Assembly: GCF_003131205.1 (NCBI RefSeq)
Contig: NZ_QFFY01000002.1
Span: 333,016 to 397,015 of the forward strand
Origin: Occallatibacter savannae
Lineage (GTDB): Bacteria; Acidobacteriota; Terriglobia; Terriglobales; Acidobacteriaceae
Reading direction: 5' to 3'
Length of the DNA stretch: 64,000 nt
Below the pieces are notes generated by a model. That model searched no databases, was not told the origin of the DNA, and saw only the letters and a program-made list of their open reading frames with translations. Position numbers and translations under genes: made by a program. Shown here in pieces: positions 30,075-40,671 of this stretch. Position 1 is the stretch's first letter. Each line of letters opens with the position of its first letter.

Positions 30075-31328
30075 TACTGCTTTACTCCGTCAATTTTGGT
30101 GTTTACCCGAAAGCGGGTAACACTTACGGTTTCGGTATTTTGTTTTTCACTGATTTATTTTCGTTAGCTTATCTATCCGGCTTGTTTGTGATGATCGGCA
30201 ACGAGAAACGGCATCCCATGAGCGTTTTGGCCGTTCCAACTGGGATTTCTATTTTGTCGCTCGAAAATCAACGCAAAAAGTGCGCTACGCAAGTCATAGG
30301 TAGGCGGTGATGTGATTGCGAACCGCTGCTGGAGCTAAACTCGTGGCAAATTCCAAGGTGAACAAACTCAAAAATGCGATGGACGCCCTGCGGGAAGTTT
30401 TTTCGACGTAGTCGAATGCAGGATTCGATATTCAGGCCGCTCCTACTCCGCCATCTCGGCAGAACTGGGTTGCAGTGAACAACTGGTGTATCAGGTTGCC
30501 AAGCTACGAGGGTGCGGGCGAAACAGCCAGCAGCCTACATCGACTGAGGTCTCTGATGGGCAGTGAAGCAAGGTACACCGAACTCCGTCTGCCCTTACGC
30601 GGTCTTCCATACGTGGCACTCCTTGTTGCACCCTGTCCTCGATACACATTCGTCCGCGCTTTCGACGTATTTCGCGTCGGCGCGGAGCGGCGGGAGGACG
30701 GTAGCGTCGAGGTCGTACATCATCTCCCGGATCAAGACGCTGTTTACGAGATTGACCAGTCATTGAACGGACGGCGGCTTCGCTGGTATGCGGCCACTGT
30801 TCTGGGCGACCCGGTGCATCACCGCATCAGGAGGTTCGGTGCGAAATTGGTCGTCCAAAAGCGGATGTCGATTAGGCAGGTACTTAAAACCTTCACCGAG
30901 TCGCACAAGGTCCCTAGTGAGCAAGAAGACCATGCCTGAGCAGGTGATCGCTTTAGCGAGAAGTTGACCAGCGTGCCTAACAATTTTTCGGGCGGGGATG
31001 CGTGCTCCAACCACTACGTCGAGCAAAGGCTGTTTTGAATGCAGCCCAATGCTGGTCTGGCGCACCATTAAGCCGCTTTGCGTCCGGGGCCGGACGATTC
31101 ACGATCGATCCGTTCATTTGGGTTGAAGACTCGGTCAATCTCGGCTGGCCCATTCTCAGTATTCCATTGATAGGTAGTTCAGATGACCATCTAAACTACC
31201 CTACTTTCGGCAGTGTTTCGAAAGTACAGTATGGGGCGAGACGGCACACTCGCCCCGGCATCAGTGGGGAAGTAATTCTCCTTCCACTTCGAGCCGTTTG
31301 GTCAAATCCAAGTGCTAGGAAAACAGTA

Positions 31329-31571
31329 ATGTCGACGTCGTCACATGAAAGAGAAAAATGCCCGAACTGCGGCCACGCCGCGAGCTACGGCTGGTACGAC
31401 TGCTCCACTAACAGCTACAACCACTGGTGCGATGCCTGCGGCTGGTCTGATTCAAAAGAGCCAGTAACAATCAATGGCGCGGATTTCTGGCGGTTCACCC
31501 GATATGTTCCTCGAAGAGAAGACATCCCGGCCAGCGACATTGATCCAGACCCGTGCCTTACAGAAGTCTAA
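31329..31571 (+). CDS. Small zinc-ribbon hypothetical protein
   Basis: MSTSSHEREKCPNCGHAASYGWYDCSTNSYNHWCDACGWSD; two CxxC pairs. Confidence 0.65.
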   Translation: MSTSSHEREKCPNCGHAASYGWYDCSTNSYNHWCDACGWSDSKEPVTINGADFWRFTRYVPRREDIPASDIDPDPCLTEV

Positions 31572-31839
31572 GAGCGAAGATAGAACATTTCGGTCAGGTC
31601 AATTTTGCCAATAAAACTGGCGAAAACGCTACTCCGCAGTGCTCGTCCTCCGAAGCCCTTTGCAGCCGTCCTCCTGTCGAGGATGGCTGACTGGCTGGTT
31701 CAAAGGTCAGGAAGTCGTCGATGACCTTGTGGACCACTCTCCCGACATATTTGTAGCGGCTCCGAGACCGCCAATGGCGCTCCAGAGCCCGATGACAACC
31801 ACACCGCTGGTCGGCTTTTCAGACGCGACCACACAGGGC

Positions 31840-32562
31840 TCAGTCACCATCTAGGGCAAGAACGTGCCGCGCAAGGGCACTCATGCGTACCTGTACCTGA
31901 CTCGGTAAGCCGTTTCTGAAATCAAATCCTTGTCGAACCGCTCTTCGGACGAAATACCCCTGAATTGAGCGGCGTCCCTGTGAGGTGGTGTTTGCCGTGT
32001 GCCCGTGCCAGATAGCGCCGTCGAACAGGATCAGTGTCCCAACTTCTCCGCACGCCAAAACCTCTTCCGGATGGGGAGCCCGAGTGCCTACCATCAAGTC
32101 GTCTGGAGGGCCCGGCCATCGATGCGAGCCGGGAACAAAACGAGTCGCCCCGTTAGAGTTTCGAAAGGGATCAATCATGAGAATGAAACCAAGGAGAGGA
32201 GAATCCTGCGAACTTCGTGGCAAATCTGCGTGCAGCGCCTGCGCAGGTGTTCCCGCCCTGAGAGTTCTTCCGAGGAATGAACTCAGCTTGAAGTCTCCGT
32301 CCATGAACTCCGAGCAGGCTTCGAGAAGCGGCTCATGCAGGAAGACCTCGTCGAAGATGGGGCTGAAACTGAGCAGGTTCGACAGGCGAGTGGTGGTGCT
32401 ACCTACCTTGAAATGCGGTTCGTGAGCAGCGGCCATGGCTTCGTCGTAAGCATCTCTCAATGTATTGAAGCGTTCGGTCGCGAGAGGGCCGGAGAGGGTC
32501 GAGAAGCCAACGTCTCGAACTTCCTTCACGACGTAGGCGGTCGATGTGCTGTAGTCGGACAT
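31840..32562 (-). CDS. Phytanoyl-CoA dioxygenase (PhyH)-like protein
   Basis: LHADLPRSS (HxD), GATRFVPGSHRW, LILFDGAIWHGHTANTTSQGRRSIQGYF. Confidence 0.85.
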   Translation of the reverse strand: MSDYSTSTAYVVKEVRDVGFSTLSGPLATERFNTLRDAYDEAMAAAHEPHFKVGSTTTRLSNLLSFSPIFDEVFLHEPLLEACSEFMDGDFKLSSFLGRTLRAGTPAQALHADLPRSSQDSPLLGFILMIDPFRNSNGATRFVPGSHRWPGPPDDLMVGTRAPHPEEVLACGEVGTLILFDGAIWHGHTANTTSQGRRSIQGYFVRRAVRQGFDFRNGLPSQVQVRMSALARHVLALDGD

Positions 32563-32815
32563 TTCGTCACTTCTATCCAAGCGACGAGCCTACCAGAAAC
32601 GTGGTGACTTCTCTGAACCGTCCAAGAACGGTTTGGTGCCGAACAAGCGAATGGAGGTGCGGTACGCCCAAACGACCGAATCGTCCTACGCCGTTTGCTA
32701 TGGACCTGCGGATTACCTTCGAGAGGAGACCTGAGAGCAAAATATCGCCAAGTTCCGAGTAACGACCACGCGCCAACTATGATGAAGGGCAGTATTAGAG
32801 CGGGTGGAACAACTG

Positions 32816-33120
32816 ATGAGCGGTAACCTGACTGGGAACCCTATTAGCCTACTGCTGAATGGCTCCCTTACCGACTGTGATTTTGGAGTCATGGAGCATG
32901 GCTTTGCTCCTCATGGAAGAGACTACAGATTCGTCATTCAGGACAGCCTGTGCCGCGATCCGGGAACCTATGAATTAATTTCACGCATATCGTCGATCTC
33001 CATTACAAGACGCGCATTGGTGAGAACAATTGGCAAATTTCGTGGGCAGATGAGTTCACCGACTTCGCTGCGTGGGAAGCCGCTGGAGAGCCTGAGGGCT
33101 ATGTCTTTGGCACGAACTGA
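32816..33120 (+). pseudogene. Hypothetical gene with single-base frameshift
   Basis: MSGNLTGNPISLLLNG...CRDPGTYELI continues in another frame as THIVDLHYKTRIGENNWQISWADEFTDFAAWEAAGEPEGYVFGTN-stop; shift near 32978-32983. Confidence 0.6.
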
Positions 33121-33488
33121 TGCCTCGCCTATCCCGGAATTGAAGTTCCCCTTGCAAGCCCAGAGGCAGAAGATTGGTCAAAGCGACTCCGGCGTCCGAT
33201 GTATTCCGCAAGTATTGAAACTGATCGCTTCTGCATTTCGATGATTTTCAGCGAAGTTCGCCATCGCAAACTGTCGGACGAAACCCGAGTAGTTCGCCAA
33301 TCGGTGATTCATCTGTAGATACTCAGGAAGGCGCAAATCGTTTTACTGTGAGGCACAACGGATGTTCCGGGCGAATCACCGGCCATAACGGATTTTGGGT
33401 TGGTTCCGATTTGCCCAGGGCTTAGTCTGACACAGGTTTCGGCCTAACTTAAAAGGGCGCGGCGACAACTCAGATGGGCGGCGTCCGT

Positions 33489-33701
33489 CTATTTCTCTTC
33501 GTGGGCCTCAAACCCGAGAAGCTTCATCCTCTTTATTGTCATATCGCTTTGTAAAAGCTTGTCGAGACTCGTCTGAATAGCTTTATGCGTAGTGGAGAGG
33601 GTGTCGCTGTGCTGTTCGCGTAAACGGCGGCTGTTTGAGACACTTTCACGTAGTTGAGCCGTGTATTCACGGATACGTATCACTATGTCTTCAAATTCCA
33701 T
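33489..33701 (-). CDS. Small helical hypothetical protein
   Basis: 70-aa ORF; HSDTLSTTHKAIQTSLDKLLQSDMTIKRM. Confidence 0.5.
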   Translation of the reverse strand: MEFEDIVIRIREYTAQLRESVSNSRRLREQHSDTLSTTHKAIQTSLDKLLQSDMTIKRMKLLGFEAHEEK

Positions 33702-33775
33702 AGTGCTCGTATGATGGCATGAAAGCCAGAACAGATATTGTTAAGTGACGATAATCGTCGATTTAGTTCTGCTCG

Positions 33776-33964
33776 TCACTGTGGCTGCAAGTCGCGGATG
33801 ATGGCGTCAGAGCGTTTGATGAGCGCCCAGCTCCTTTCAATTGCTTCCCATGAGTGGCATAGACAGCAATCCGAATTCCGGTCTATGACGTGATAAAGGT
33901 TGAGCAGTTCACGGCTTGCAGCGACAAGATTGATAGAGCGTATCACCAAATCTCCGTCGTTCAT
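33776..33964 (-). CDS. Small helical hypothetical protein
   Basis: Likely start MNDGDLVIRS; CHSWEAIERSWALIKRSDAIIRDLQPQ. Confidence 0.5.
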   Translation of the reverse strand: MNDGDLVIRSINLVAASRELLNLYHVIDRNSDCCLCHSWEAIERSWALIKRSDAIIRDLQPQ

Positions 33965-34618
33965 ACCAGAGAAGATGCAGACAATGTCGTCAGCGTTTGA
34001 CACACTGCACGGCCTCTGTCGCAACAACGATCACACCCCAACACAGCCCCAAGAGGGAATGGAACCAGAAAGGCTTCTTCATAGGAATGTGCTCTGAAAT
34101 CAGCAAAAACAGGATTAGGACGGCGTCTACGATCAATATCGCTTGTCCTTCAAGCGGTGAATACATAAGGCCCACATTCTAAGTAGTTTTACGTCCGTCG
34201 TTCATCCCACTTCGATAACGTTTCGTCACTGATGGTTGCGTAAGGAATTCATAAGACTCCCGTGCCCTCCCACTTTGGCTGTTCGTCCGATCCCTAGATT
34301 CGAGAGACATTCAACGGAAGCGTGATTCGTGCAGTCCAGAGGCATCTTTGAGTTGGTGTTTTGCGCCACCGCGGGGCAGGTGATGCAGAGCCAACTCGAC
34401 TCGAAATAGAGAACGGAGTTTAGATAATGGAGGTTCCCCAGCCCGCTTTTTGTGTTCTGATCGAGTCACCGGCACACTCGGACCTTTGCTGATCCTTCGC
34501 CTTCTAGGGTCCGAGTGCCGATAACACGCTCGAGCAGTTGCTCGGGAAGCAACGTTGCCGCCCGGAACGGGGACGCGGGTGGTGATGGCAGCAGTGCAGG
34601 CAGTTCCGAAAGAGAACC

Positions 34619-35200
34619 TCAGTGATGACTGTCGGAAATAGCGTCAAGGATGTAGCGCACCTTGGTCATGCAAGCAGGACAAGCCGCTTGCAATACTCCC
34701 TGCGACTCTGTACGCGGTTCTGAAAACGAGCGAAGGCAGTCTGGACAAGTCAGAACAACGTAGTCCTTGCCGTTTATCGGAATCCAGACCGGAGCCTTGT
34801 CGGGCTTTGGGAGATGCGGCCTGAGGGGTGAGAGTCCAATCAGTTCTTCGATCTTCGACGCAAGTTCTTCCGGCTTGTACTGACCCTTCAAGAGGAAAGC
34901 ATCCGCAAGAGGAGCGGTGATCCCAGTACCAAAAAACTCTCCGCTAATGGCTATGACAGGGATGTGCGGAAATCGCTGTCTGACGATTGACAGCAACTCG
35001 AAGCCGCTCATTCCCGGCATTCGCAAATCAGAGACGATCAAGTCCGGCAGAACGGAGCGGAGTTCCACGAGCGCACGAAAACCATCTTCAGCCGTTCGCA
35101 CTTCGTGGCCGAAAGTTTTCAGAATGAGAGCAGAAGTCTCCCTGAGTGCTTGGTCGTCATCTACAAACAGAATTCTGAGCTTGAACCCTTGTTGGCCCAT
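34619..35200 (-). CDS. Response regulator: REC domain plus C-terminal zinc-ribbon-like region
   Basis: ILFVDDDQALRETSALILKTFGH, DLIVSDLRMPGMSGFELL; C-terminal CPDC...CPAC. Confidence 0.88.
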   Translation of the reverse strand: MGQQGFKLRILFVDDDQALRETSALILKTFGHEVRTAEDGFRALVELRSVLPDLIVSDLRMPGMSGFELLSIVRQRFPHIPVIAISGEFFGTGITAPLADAFLLKGQYKPEELASKIEELIGLSPLRPHLPKPDKAPVWIPINGKDYVVLTCPDCLRSFSEPRTESQGVLQAACPACMTKVRYILDAISDSHH

Positions 35201-35227
35201 GTCTACGGCTCCGCTGACTGTATTCCG

Positions 35228-35800
35228 TCATTGTAATATCGCTGGCGTTATTGCTCTGAGCTTTTCGATTATCAGTGCCGGATAGACGGGCTTCGCAAAG
35301 ATTTCAAAGTCATGCCCTCGTTCTTGAGCAGCCTTCAACAGGTCAGCAGTTCCTTGATGCCCAGACACCAGCATGACCTTGCATTTCGGCAAAATTTTCC
35401 AGATTTCTAGAGCGGTCTCGATTCCGGTCATTCCGGTCATCACAACATCTGTGATAAGCGCATCGAACGGAGCGGATGTGGCGAGGCGTATCGCGTGCGG
35501 CCCACTGTATGCGCAATATGCGTTGAACCCGAAAGAATTCAGTATTTGACAGAGGGAATCGGCGACAAGATGCTCATCATCGACAACCAGCACGTTCAGT
35601 TTGCGGTTAGGGCCCGTCGTGGTGAGAATCTCCGAGACGTAAGAGCTACAGGGCTTGGATTTCCCTTTGCGAGAGTTGGTTGCACAATCGCGCGACTCTG
35701 CAGCATGAGGACTGCTTACCCGTGTCATGCAAGGCCGCGCCCGTTCTCGCCAGCACACCATGGAACCCTCGCTCTCCGAAGCCAATCTGGTCGATATCAA
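35228..35800 (-). CDS. Response regulator (REC domain); true start probably internal
   Basis: LNVLVVDDEHLVADSLCQILNSFGF; DALITDVVMTGMTGIETALEI. Confidence 0.85.
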   Translation of the reverse strand: MISTRLASESEGSMVCWRERARPCMTRVSSPHAAESRDCATNSRKGKSKPCSSYVSEILTTTGPNRKLNVLVVDDEHLVADSLCQILNSFGFNAYCAYSGPHAIRLATSAPFDALITDVVMTGMTGIETALEIWKILPKCKVMLVSGHQGTADLLKAAQERGHDFEIFAKPVYPALIIEKLRAITPAILQ

Positions 35801-36192
35801 GAAAGGGTTGTGGCCGGATTACCGGCTACTCGGACCCTCGACCTGTCGGCTTGAATGGCGATCACAGTTCGACGCCAACTTGCTTTGCCACTCCCGAATC
35901 GGCAATCGATCACACGGCTTCAAGATAGGCGCTTAATTCGCTCAATGGCGTTAGTTGCGCTACAAGGGCGAGTTCCTTCGGTCGATATAGGAATGACCAT
36001 TCTCCTATCTGTTCCACCTGTATGTCTGGATCGAAGGCTGATGCGGTGATGCCTTTGACGGATTTTCGCTTCAGTTTCGAGTGGCACTGTCTTCGACTTG
36101 CCGCAACGTCACTGGTGGCTGTCACGCAAGCTGAACGCGGGTTCTCGAATGTCCTTCTCTAGAACCGGCGTTCAGAGCTACCAAAGAGCAAT

Positions 36193-36792
36193 ATGCATGC
36201 ACATTTGTGGAATGTGCAATCCGGCTGCTTCACGGTAGGCTTGAACATCCCTCAACGTCCGGCGGCGGGGTCGCCTCGGATGGCGGGAATAAAGCTAGTG
36301 ATGACGATGAACATGACAACTGCTATTGAGGTAGAACACTCCACATTTCAAGTCATTCAGGGCGCTGCCAAGCCATACATGAAGCGGCTTTTACGGTGGA
36401 TTTTTCCTGAGAAACGCATTGCGAACCGTTTTGTAGAGCCGCCCATTATCGCCTATCTTGGCACCGTCCGTGGTTCCGCTGAGTTCAGAATCGGTGATTT
36501 TAGCGTGAGCGGTTTCTACATGATCACGGAAGAGCGTTGGATTGCCGGAACATCGTTCCCTGTCACCCTCGAGCGCGTGGATACGGCAGGCATAGGTCGA
36601 ATCCTCACCGTAACCGCAACTGTCGTCCGGACGGGAAAGAATGGTGTCGGTTTCTCTTTCGTTCCACCTCCCAGTGAAGACTGGATCAAGACTGAGGACA
36701 GTGGGACAACTGTGGTGGACATGACTCGAGTCGCCGACTTCCTAAGCGGACTTCCGTTTGCTCAACCTGATGAGGAACTGATGACTGTTTGA
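36193..36792 (+). CDS. PilZ-like domain protein
   Basis: RFVEPPIIAYLGTVRGSAEFRIGDFSVSGFYMITEERWIAGTSFPVTLER...VVRTGKNGVGFSFV. Confidence 0.7.
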   Translation: MHAHLWNVQSGCFTVGLNIPQRPAAGSPRMAGIKLVMTMNMTTAIEVEHSTFQVIQGAAKPYMKRLLRWIFPEKRIANRFVEPPIIAYLGTVRGSAEFRIGDFSVSGFYMITEERWIAGTSFPVTLERVDTAGIGRILTVTATVVRTGKNGVGFSFVPPPSEDWIKTEDSGTTVVDMTRVADFLSGLPFAQPDEELMTV

Positions 36793-36970
36793 GCTTCCGG
36801 GCGGGTGCTCCCTGTAGGGAGTTTCGATCAACACGTGTTTTCGCGTCGGAAAACGAAGGTTAGGGTCGTCTATTCGGGGTGAAGAGGGACCGGATTTCGT
36901 TCGCGTCTTGCTGTTGATCCATCTCAACGACTTCGAGATGTCCTACGATGCCGACAGAACAGAAGGTTGA

Positions 36971-37582
36971 TCAGTTGACGTTAGTTCGCGTGTAGTCCAG
37001 TTCCGTGACCTTGACTTCATGCCCATTGTGATCCTCGTACCCCTCTTCGATGTACTGATCGCGACCGATGATCTTCAAGACCATGCGAGTTTTGACTCTG
37101 ATTCCGGGTTCCGACTCAACCTCTCCGACGAAGGTTATAGTGTTCCTGATCCGGTCGTAGGTCCCTTCTGAGGACAGGATTCCCGTGTCCCAATGGTTAT
37201 CGATCATTGCACGTACAAATCTCTCCTTTGCATTGTCATATCCTTCGAGGCTCATGTCTTTGTATGGAACCTCCGGCCCATCGGACCACGGCATCTTTAA
37301 TTTCTCCCCCGTAGTTTCAGTCAGAAAGTAACGACCACCCCAGACCGGCTTTCTGGTGAAGGTACCTCTAAACTCAAGCGGCTTCTGGTTCGGATCATCT
37401 GAGAAGTGCTTGCCCGTAAATCTCCATTCGCCGACCAACTCGTTTAGAACTTTGTGATTCTCACCGGGCTTCGAAAGTTCGATCATGTGCCGCATGTCTG
37501 TCTCTGCTGGCTGCTGAGACATCCCAATGCTGGAGAACGCAAAACCAATAAGCATCGAAGCGACTACAGTTTGTCGATTCAT
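36971..37582 (-). CDS. DUF1579-like secreted protein
   Basis: Signal peptide; LNELVGEWRFTGKHF...PVWGGRYFLTETTGEKLKMPW...MSLEGYDNAKERFV. Confidence 0.78.
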   Translation of the reverse strand: MNRQTVVASMLIGFAFSSIGMSQQPAETDMRHMIELSKPGENHKVLNELVGEWRFTGKHFSDDPNQKPLEFRGTFTRKPVWGGRYFLTETTGEKLKMPWSDGPEVPYKDMSLEGYDNAKERFVRAMIDNHWDTGILSSEGTYDRIRNTITFVGEVESEPGIRVKTRMVLKIIGRDQYIEEGYEDHNGHEVKVTELDYTRTNVN

Positions 37583-37752
37583 TAGCTCTCCTCTGGTCGG
37601 AGCGTCAGCCGCGCCGTTCGGGAAAGGGTGGCTGGCTCAAGGACACAATTAGAACATCTACATCGGGTTGTTTCGAGCGCAGAATTCAGCAGTCACCGTC
37701 TTGCCCGGAAATGGCCCCCTTCTTCGGTAAAGCTCCAGCATGCTTCCTTTTG

Positions 37753-39576
37753 TTACGGCATCAGACCCTCGGCGTTGCTGGTCGATGCTTGATTCACCTC
37801 CGCGATGACCGCAGGAAGAAATAAGCGAAAGGTGGTTCCATGTCTCTCACCTTCCGTCTTTGATCGGAAGCGAATGCTTCCTTCGTGTTTTTCAACAAGC
37901 TGCCGCGTCACCCAGAGTCCCAATCCTGTCCCAGTACTCCCTTTGGTCGTGTAAAACGGCTCGAAGATCGAAGCACGCTTTGCAGATTCGATCCCGCCTC
38001 CCGAATCGGATACCGTAATGGCGGCTCCAACTCGACCCGACTTCCTTTCTGTCTCTTTCCGAAGCGCAATATGAATGGAACCGCCGGCCGCGCAAGCATC
38101 CAGTGCATTGGAGAGCAGGTTGGATAGAATTTGCCTAAATTCTCCCGGAGACCCGAACACTTCTACGTCACTTCGTAGGGTTGTCTCGAGAGTCACTCCC
38201 TTAACAGTTGCCCGTGCGGAGTAGAACGCAACGGTCTGGTTAAGCTGATCGGCAGCACTGAACAGCTTCAGAGCCGTCCCATCGCGGAAAAATCCCAAGG
38301 ACTGCCGCGTGATGTGAGCAATGCGATCTACTTCGACTGCTGCTTGTTGAATTAGTGGTTTGGCGCTGGAGCCCTCAACCCGTGCTTCAGCTAGGAATAG
38401 CAGGTTGGTTAGCGCCTCAAGGGGGTTGTTAACTTCATGCGCAATCGCCGCACTGAGACGCCCGGCAGAAGCCAGCTTCTCTGCTTTCAGGAGAGCATCT
38501 TCGGCCTTTCGTCGATCCGTGATGTCGCGAAATGTCAGCACAACTCCAACCATCTCGCCAGTGTGGTCGATGATCGGAGCAGCACTGTCATCGATATGAG
38601 CCTCTCCGCCATCCCGGCGGACGAGGATAGTGTGGTTTGCGAGACCGACTACTGTTCCGAATCGGCGCACCTTCTCAACAGGTGATTCAACGATTGCTCT
38701 GGATGTAGCATTCATGATCCTGAACACCTCGCTCAATGGCCTGTTCTCTGCATCCACGCTTAGCCATCCCGTAAGCCTCTCGGCCACGACGTTCATCAGG
38801 ATGATCTTGCCGTCCTTATTGCAAGCGATTACAGCGTCCCCAATGCTCCGCAAAGTCGTTCGTAGCCATGCTTCCTGTTCAATGGCGAACTGACGTTCCC
38901 TTGCAGCTTGCTCAAGTTGTTGCTCGTAAGCTCGGCTGAGTCGGCGCAAACTGTTGGCAGTGAAGAGACCAATCAGAATTGCTCCCACTGCGAGTGCGGC
39001 AAGGACTGTGCCGTTAAGAGTTCTCGACGAGAAAATAAATGATTGTTCGCGAGATTCTCGAAGGCCTTCTTCGACCGCGATGAAATCATCGATTTCAGCA
39101 CGAAGGGCATCCATGATCTGCTTCCGCTCGATACCTGCGCGAAGACTCGCATCTCCCTCCACGCCAGATTTCGCGCCGAGTCGCCATCGAGAATAAGTGG
39201 AACGGATATTCGTCAATCTGCTGAGTTGACCGGGATTGTCAGAAACAAGTTGAAACAACTGCGCAAACTGCTCTTCTATTCTGTGGTCGGCTTTCTCGAA
39301 CGGCTCTAAGAATTGCTTATCTCTGAACGCGATGTAGCCCCGTAAACCCGTCTCCTGATCGATGATGAGCTTTGTGAGCAGATTTGCGCTTGAGATCACC
39401 TGATCCGTGTGGTCAACGAGGATGGCTCGGTCCTCAAGCTGGTGGATCGTTCGCGCCATCAGGAAGAAGGCTGAAATGAGAATGGCCACTGGAAATGCAA
39501 ACGCCCGGAGAAGCAGGTTCCGGAAGACCCGCTTGTTCATGAGGCCATCTTTGGGGCGCAGTTCAGCTTCTTCCAT
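37753..39576 (-). CDS. Sensor histidine kinase (CHASE3-PAS-HisKA-HATPase)
   Basis: TKLIIDQETGLRGYIAFRD, PAS SIGDAVIACNKDGKIILMN, SAAIAHEVNNPLEALTN, GTGLGLWVTRQLVEKHEGSI. Confidence 0.93.
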   Translation of the reverse strand: MEEAELRPKDGLMNKRVFRNLLLRAFAFPVAILISAFFLMARTIHQLEDRAILVDHTDQVISSANLLTKLIIDQETGLRGYIAFRDKQFLEPFEKADHRIEEQFAQLFQLVSDNPGQLSRLTNIRSTYSRWRLGAKSGVEGDASLRAGIERKQIMDALRAEIDDFIAVEEGLRESREQSFIFSSRTLNGTVLAALAVGAILIGLFTANSLRRLSRAYEQQLEQAARERQFAIEQEAWLRTTLRSIGDAVIACNKDGKIILMNVVAERLTGWLSVDAENRPLSEVFRIMNATSRAIVESPVEKVRRFGTVVGLANHTILVRRDGGEAHIDDSAAPIIDHTGEMVGVVLTFRDITDRRKAEDALLKAEKLASAGRLSAAIAHEVNNPLEALTNLLFLAEARVEGSSAKPLIQQAAVEVDRIAHITRQSLGFFRDGTALKLFSAADQLNQTVAFYSARATVKGVTLETTLRSDVEVFGSPGEFRQILSNLLSNALDACAAGGSIHIALRKETERKSGRVGAAITVSDSGGGIESAKRASIFEPFYTTKGSTGTGLGLWVTRQLVEKHEGSIRFRSKTEGERHGTTFRLFLPAVIAEVNQASTSNAEGLMP

Positions 39577-39861
39577 CCGTCCGTTTGCTCTCCTTCATAG
39601 CGGAGATGTCCCCGTCTTTCCGAGATCACGAGGCGCGAAAATTTGAACTAGTGTGCTGTCTTGCAGGACTCCTCAGCGAGCGGGTGAGCGCATCAGACGC
39701 TTCTAGGGAAACCAGAGTACCAATGGTAAGCGAGGCGTGTAAATTGCTCCCGCAGCTAACGGCTGGTTCACCTGTACACATGCATCGATTTGATCATATG
39801 GTATTTGATCAAGCTTTTTGTTGATTCAACAAGACTCGGCTGTTCGATCTAAACGCTACCT

Positions 39862-40155
39862 TTGTACAATCGACCCGCAATGTCCAACTCAACTAGTGTT
39901 TGTCTGCTATCGGTTCTAGGCCGAGCATTCGAGCTTCGTGTCCGATTTGAGAAGTCGAATCTCTGGGTTTGGTCTATTTGCATGTCGGACGGATCGCTAC
40001 TGCAAGAAGGGCATGAGTCAACTCCGACTGAAGCGCAAGTCGCTGCCCAATCCGCATTTGAACAGCGACTCGAATGGGCTGGACTCTATCGGTGTGCTCC
40101 CAGTGTCTTCCGCTGGGAGGAACTGCTCATTCCAGAGTTTCTGCCCAGCGCGTAG
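39862..40155 (+). CDS. Small hypothetical protein, paralog of 61730-62026
   Basis: FELRVRFEKSNLWVWSI...AQVAAQSAFEQRLEWAGL...FRWEELL. Confidence 0.65.
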   Translation: MYNRPAMSNSTSVCLLSVLGRAFELRVRFEKSNLWVWSICMSDGSLLQEGHESTPTEAQVAAQSAFEQRLEWAGLYRCAPSVFRWEELLIPEFLPSA

Positions 40156-40203
40156 AAGAGGACCATGCTTCACCATTAAGGCCCGTCTGAGAGTACCCCG
40201 GCC

Positions 40204-40671
40204 TTGCTTAACGAGAAATTCAGTTCTGCGTATGAGGTAGATGGTGACCGAATGTTCGGCAAAGTGCGAAAGTACGACGTCATACAACGAGAGAAGCTCG
40301 ACGAATTGATCTTCAGAGTCGAGACAGGACAGCAGCAGATGTCATGGAAGGCCTATCAAAGGCTTAAGGCGAACGCACAGGAGCTAACGAATAGAGAAGT
40401 CCGCCTCTCTGCGGCTCAGAACGGCTCCACCTGTGAGGCGCAGCTTAGGCTCTATCGAAAGGCTCGACACCTAGAGCGAATGGAGGCAATGGTGAGCCGA
40501 CACCTTGCGCTACACCCTGAAGACCAAAGCATGGACCCACTCATCGAAGCACTCGGCTCAGCAAGAGCCGGGAAAGACCTTGACCCGGAACTGATCCGTA
40601 AGTTCCGGAAAAAGTTCGATTATTTGTATGCGAATCGCCCAGTGCCCCCCCACTCAGGGACAAAGCGATAG
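40204..40671 (+). CDS. Hypothetical protein
   Basis: 155-aa charged helical ORF. Confidence 0.5.
   Translation: MLNEKFSSAYEVDGDRMFGKVRKYDVIQREKLDELIFRVETGQQQMSWKAYQRLKANAQELTNREVRLSAAQNGSTCEAQLRLYRKARHLERMEAMVSRHLALHPEDQSMDPLIEALGSARAGKDLDPELIRKFRKKFDYLYANRPVPPHSGTKR

Noticed and set aside
30475-30939. 154-aa + ORF as a real gene
   Set aside because: No recognisable motif, equally open opposite strand, no clear ribosome-binding site; kept only as part of the ambiguous segment finding.
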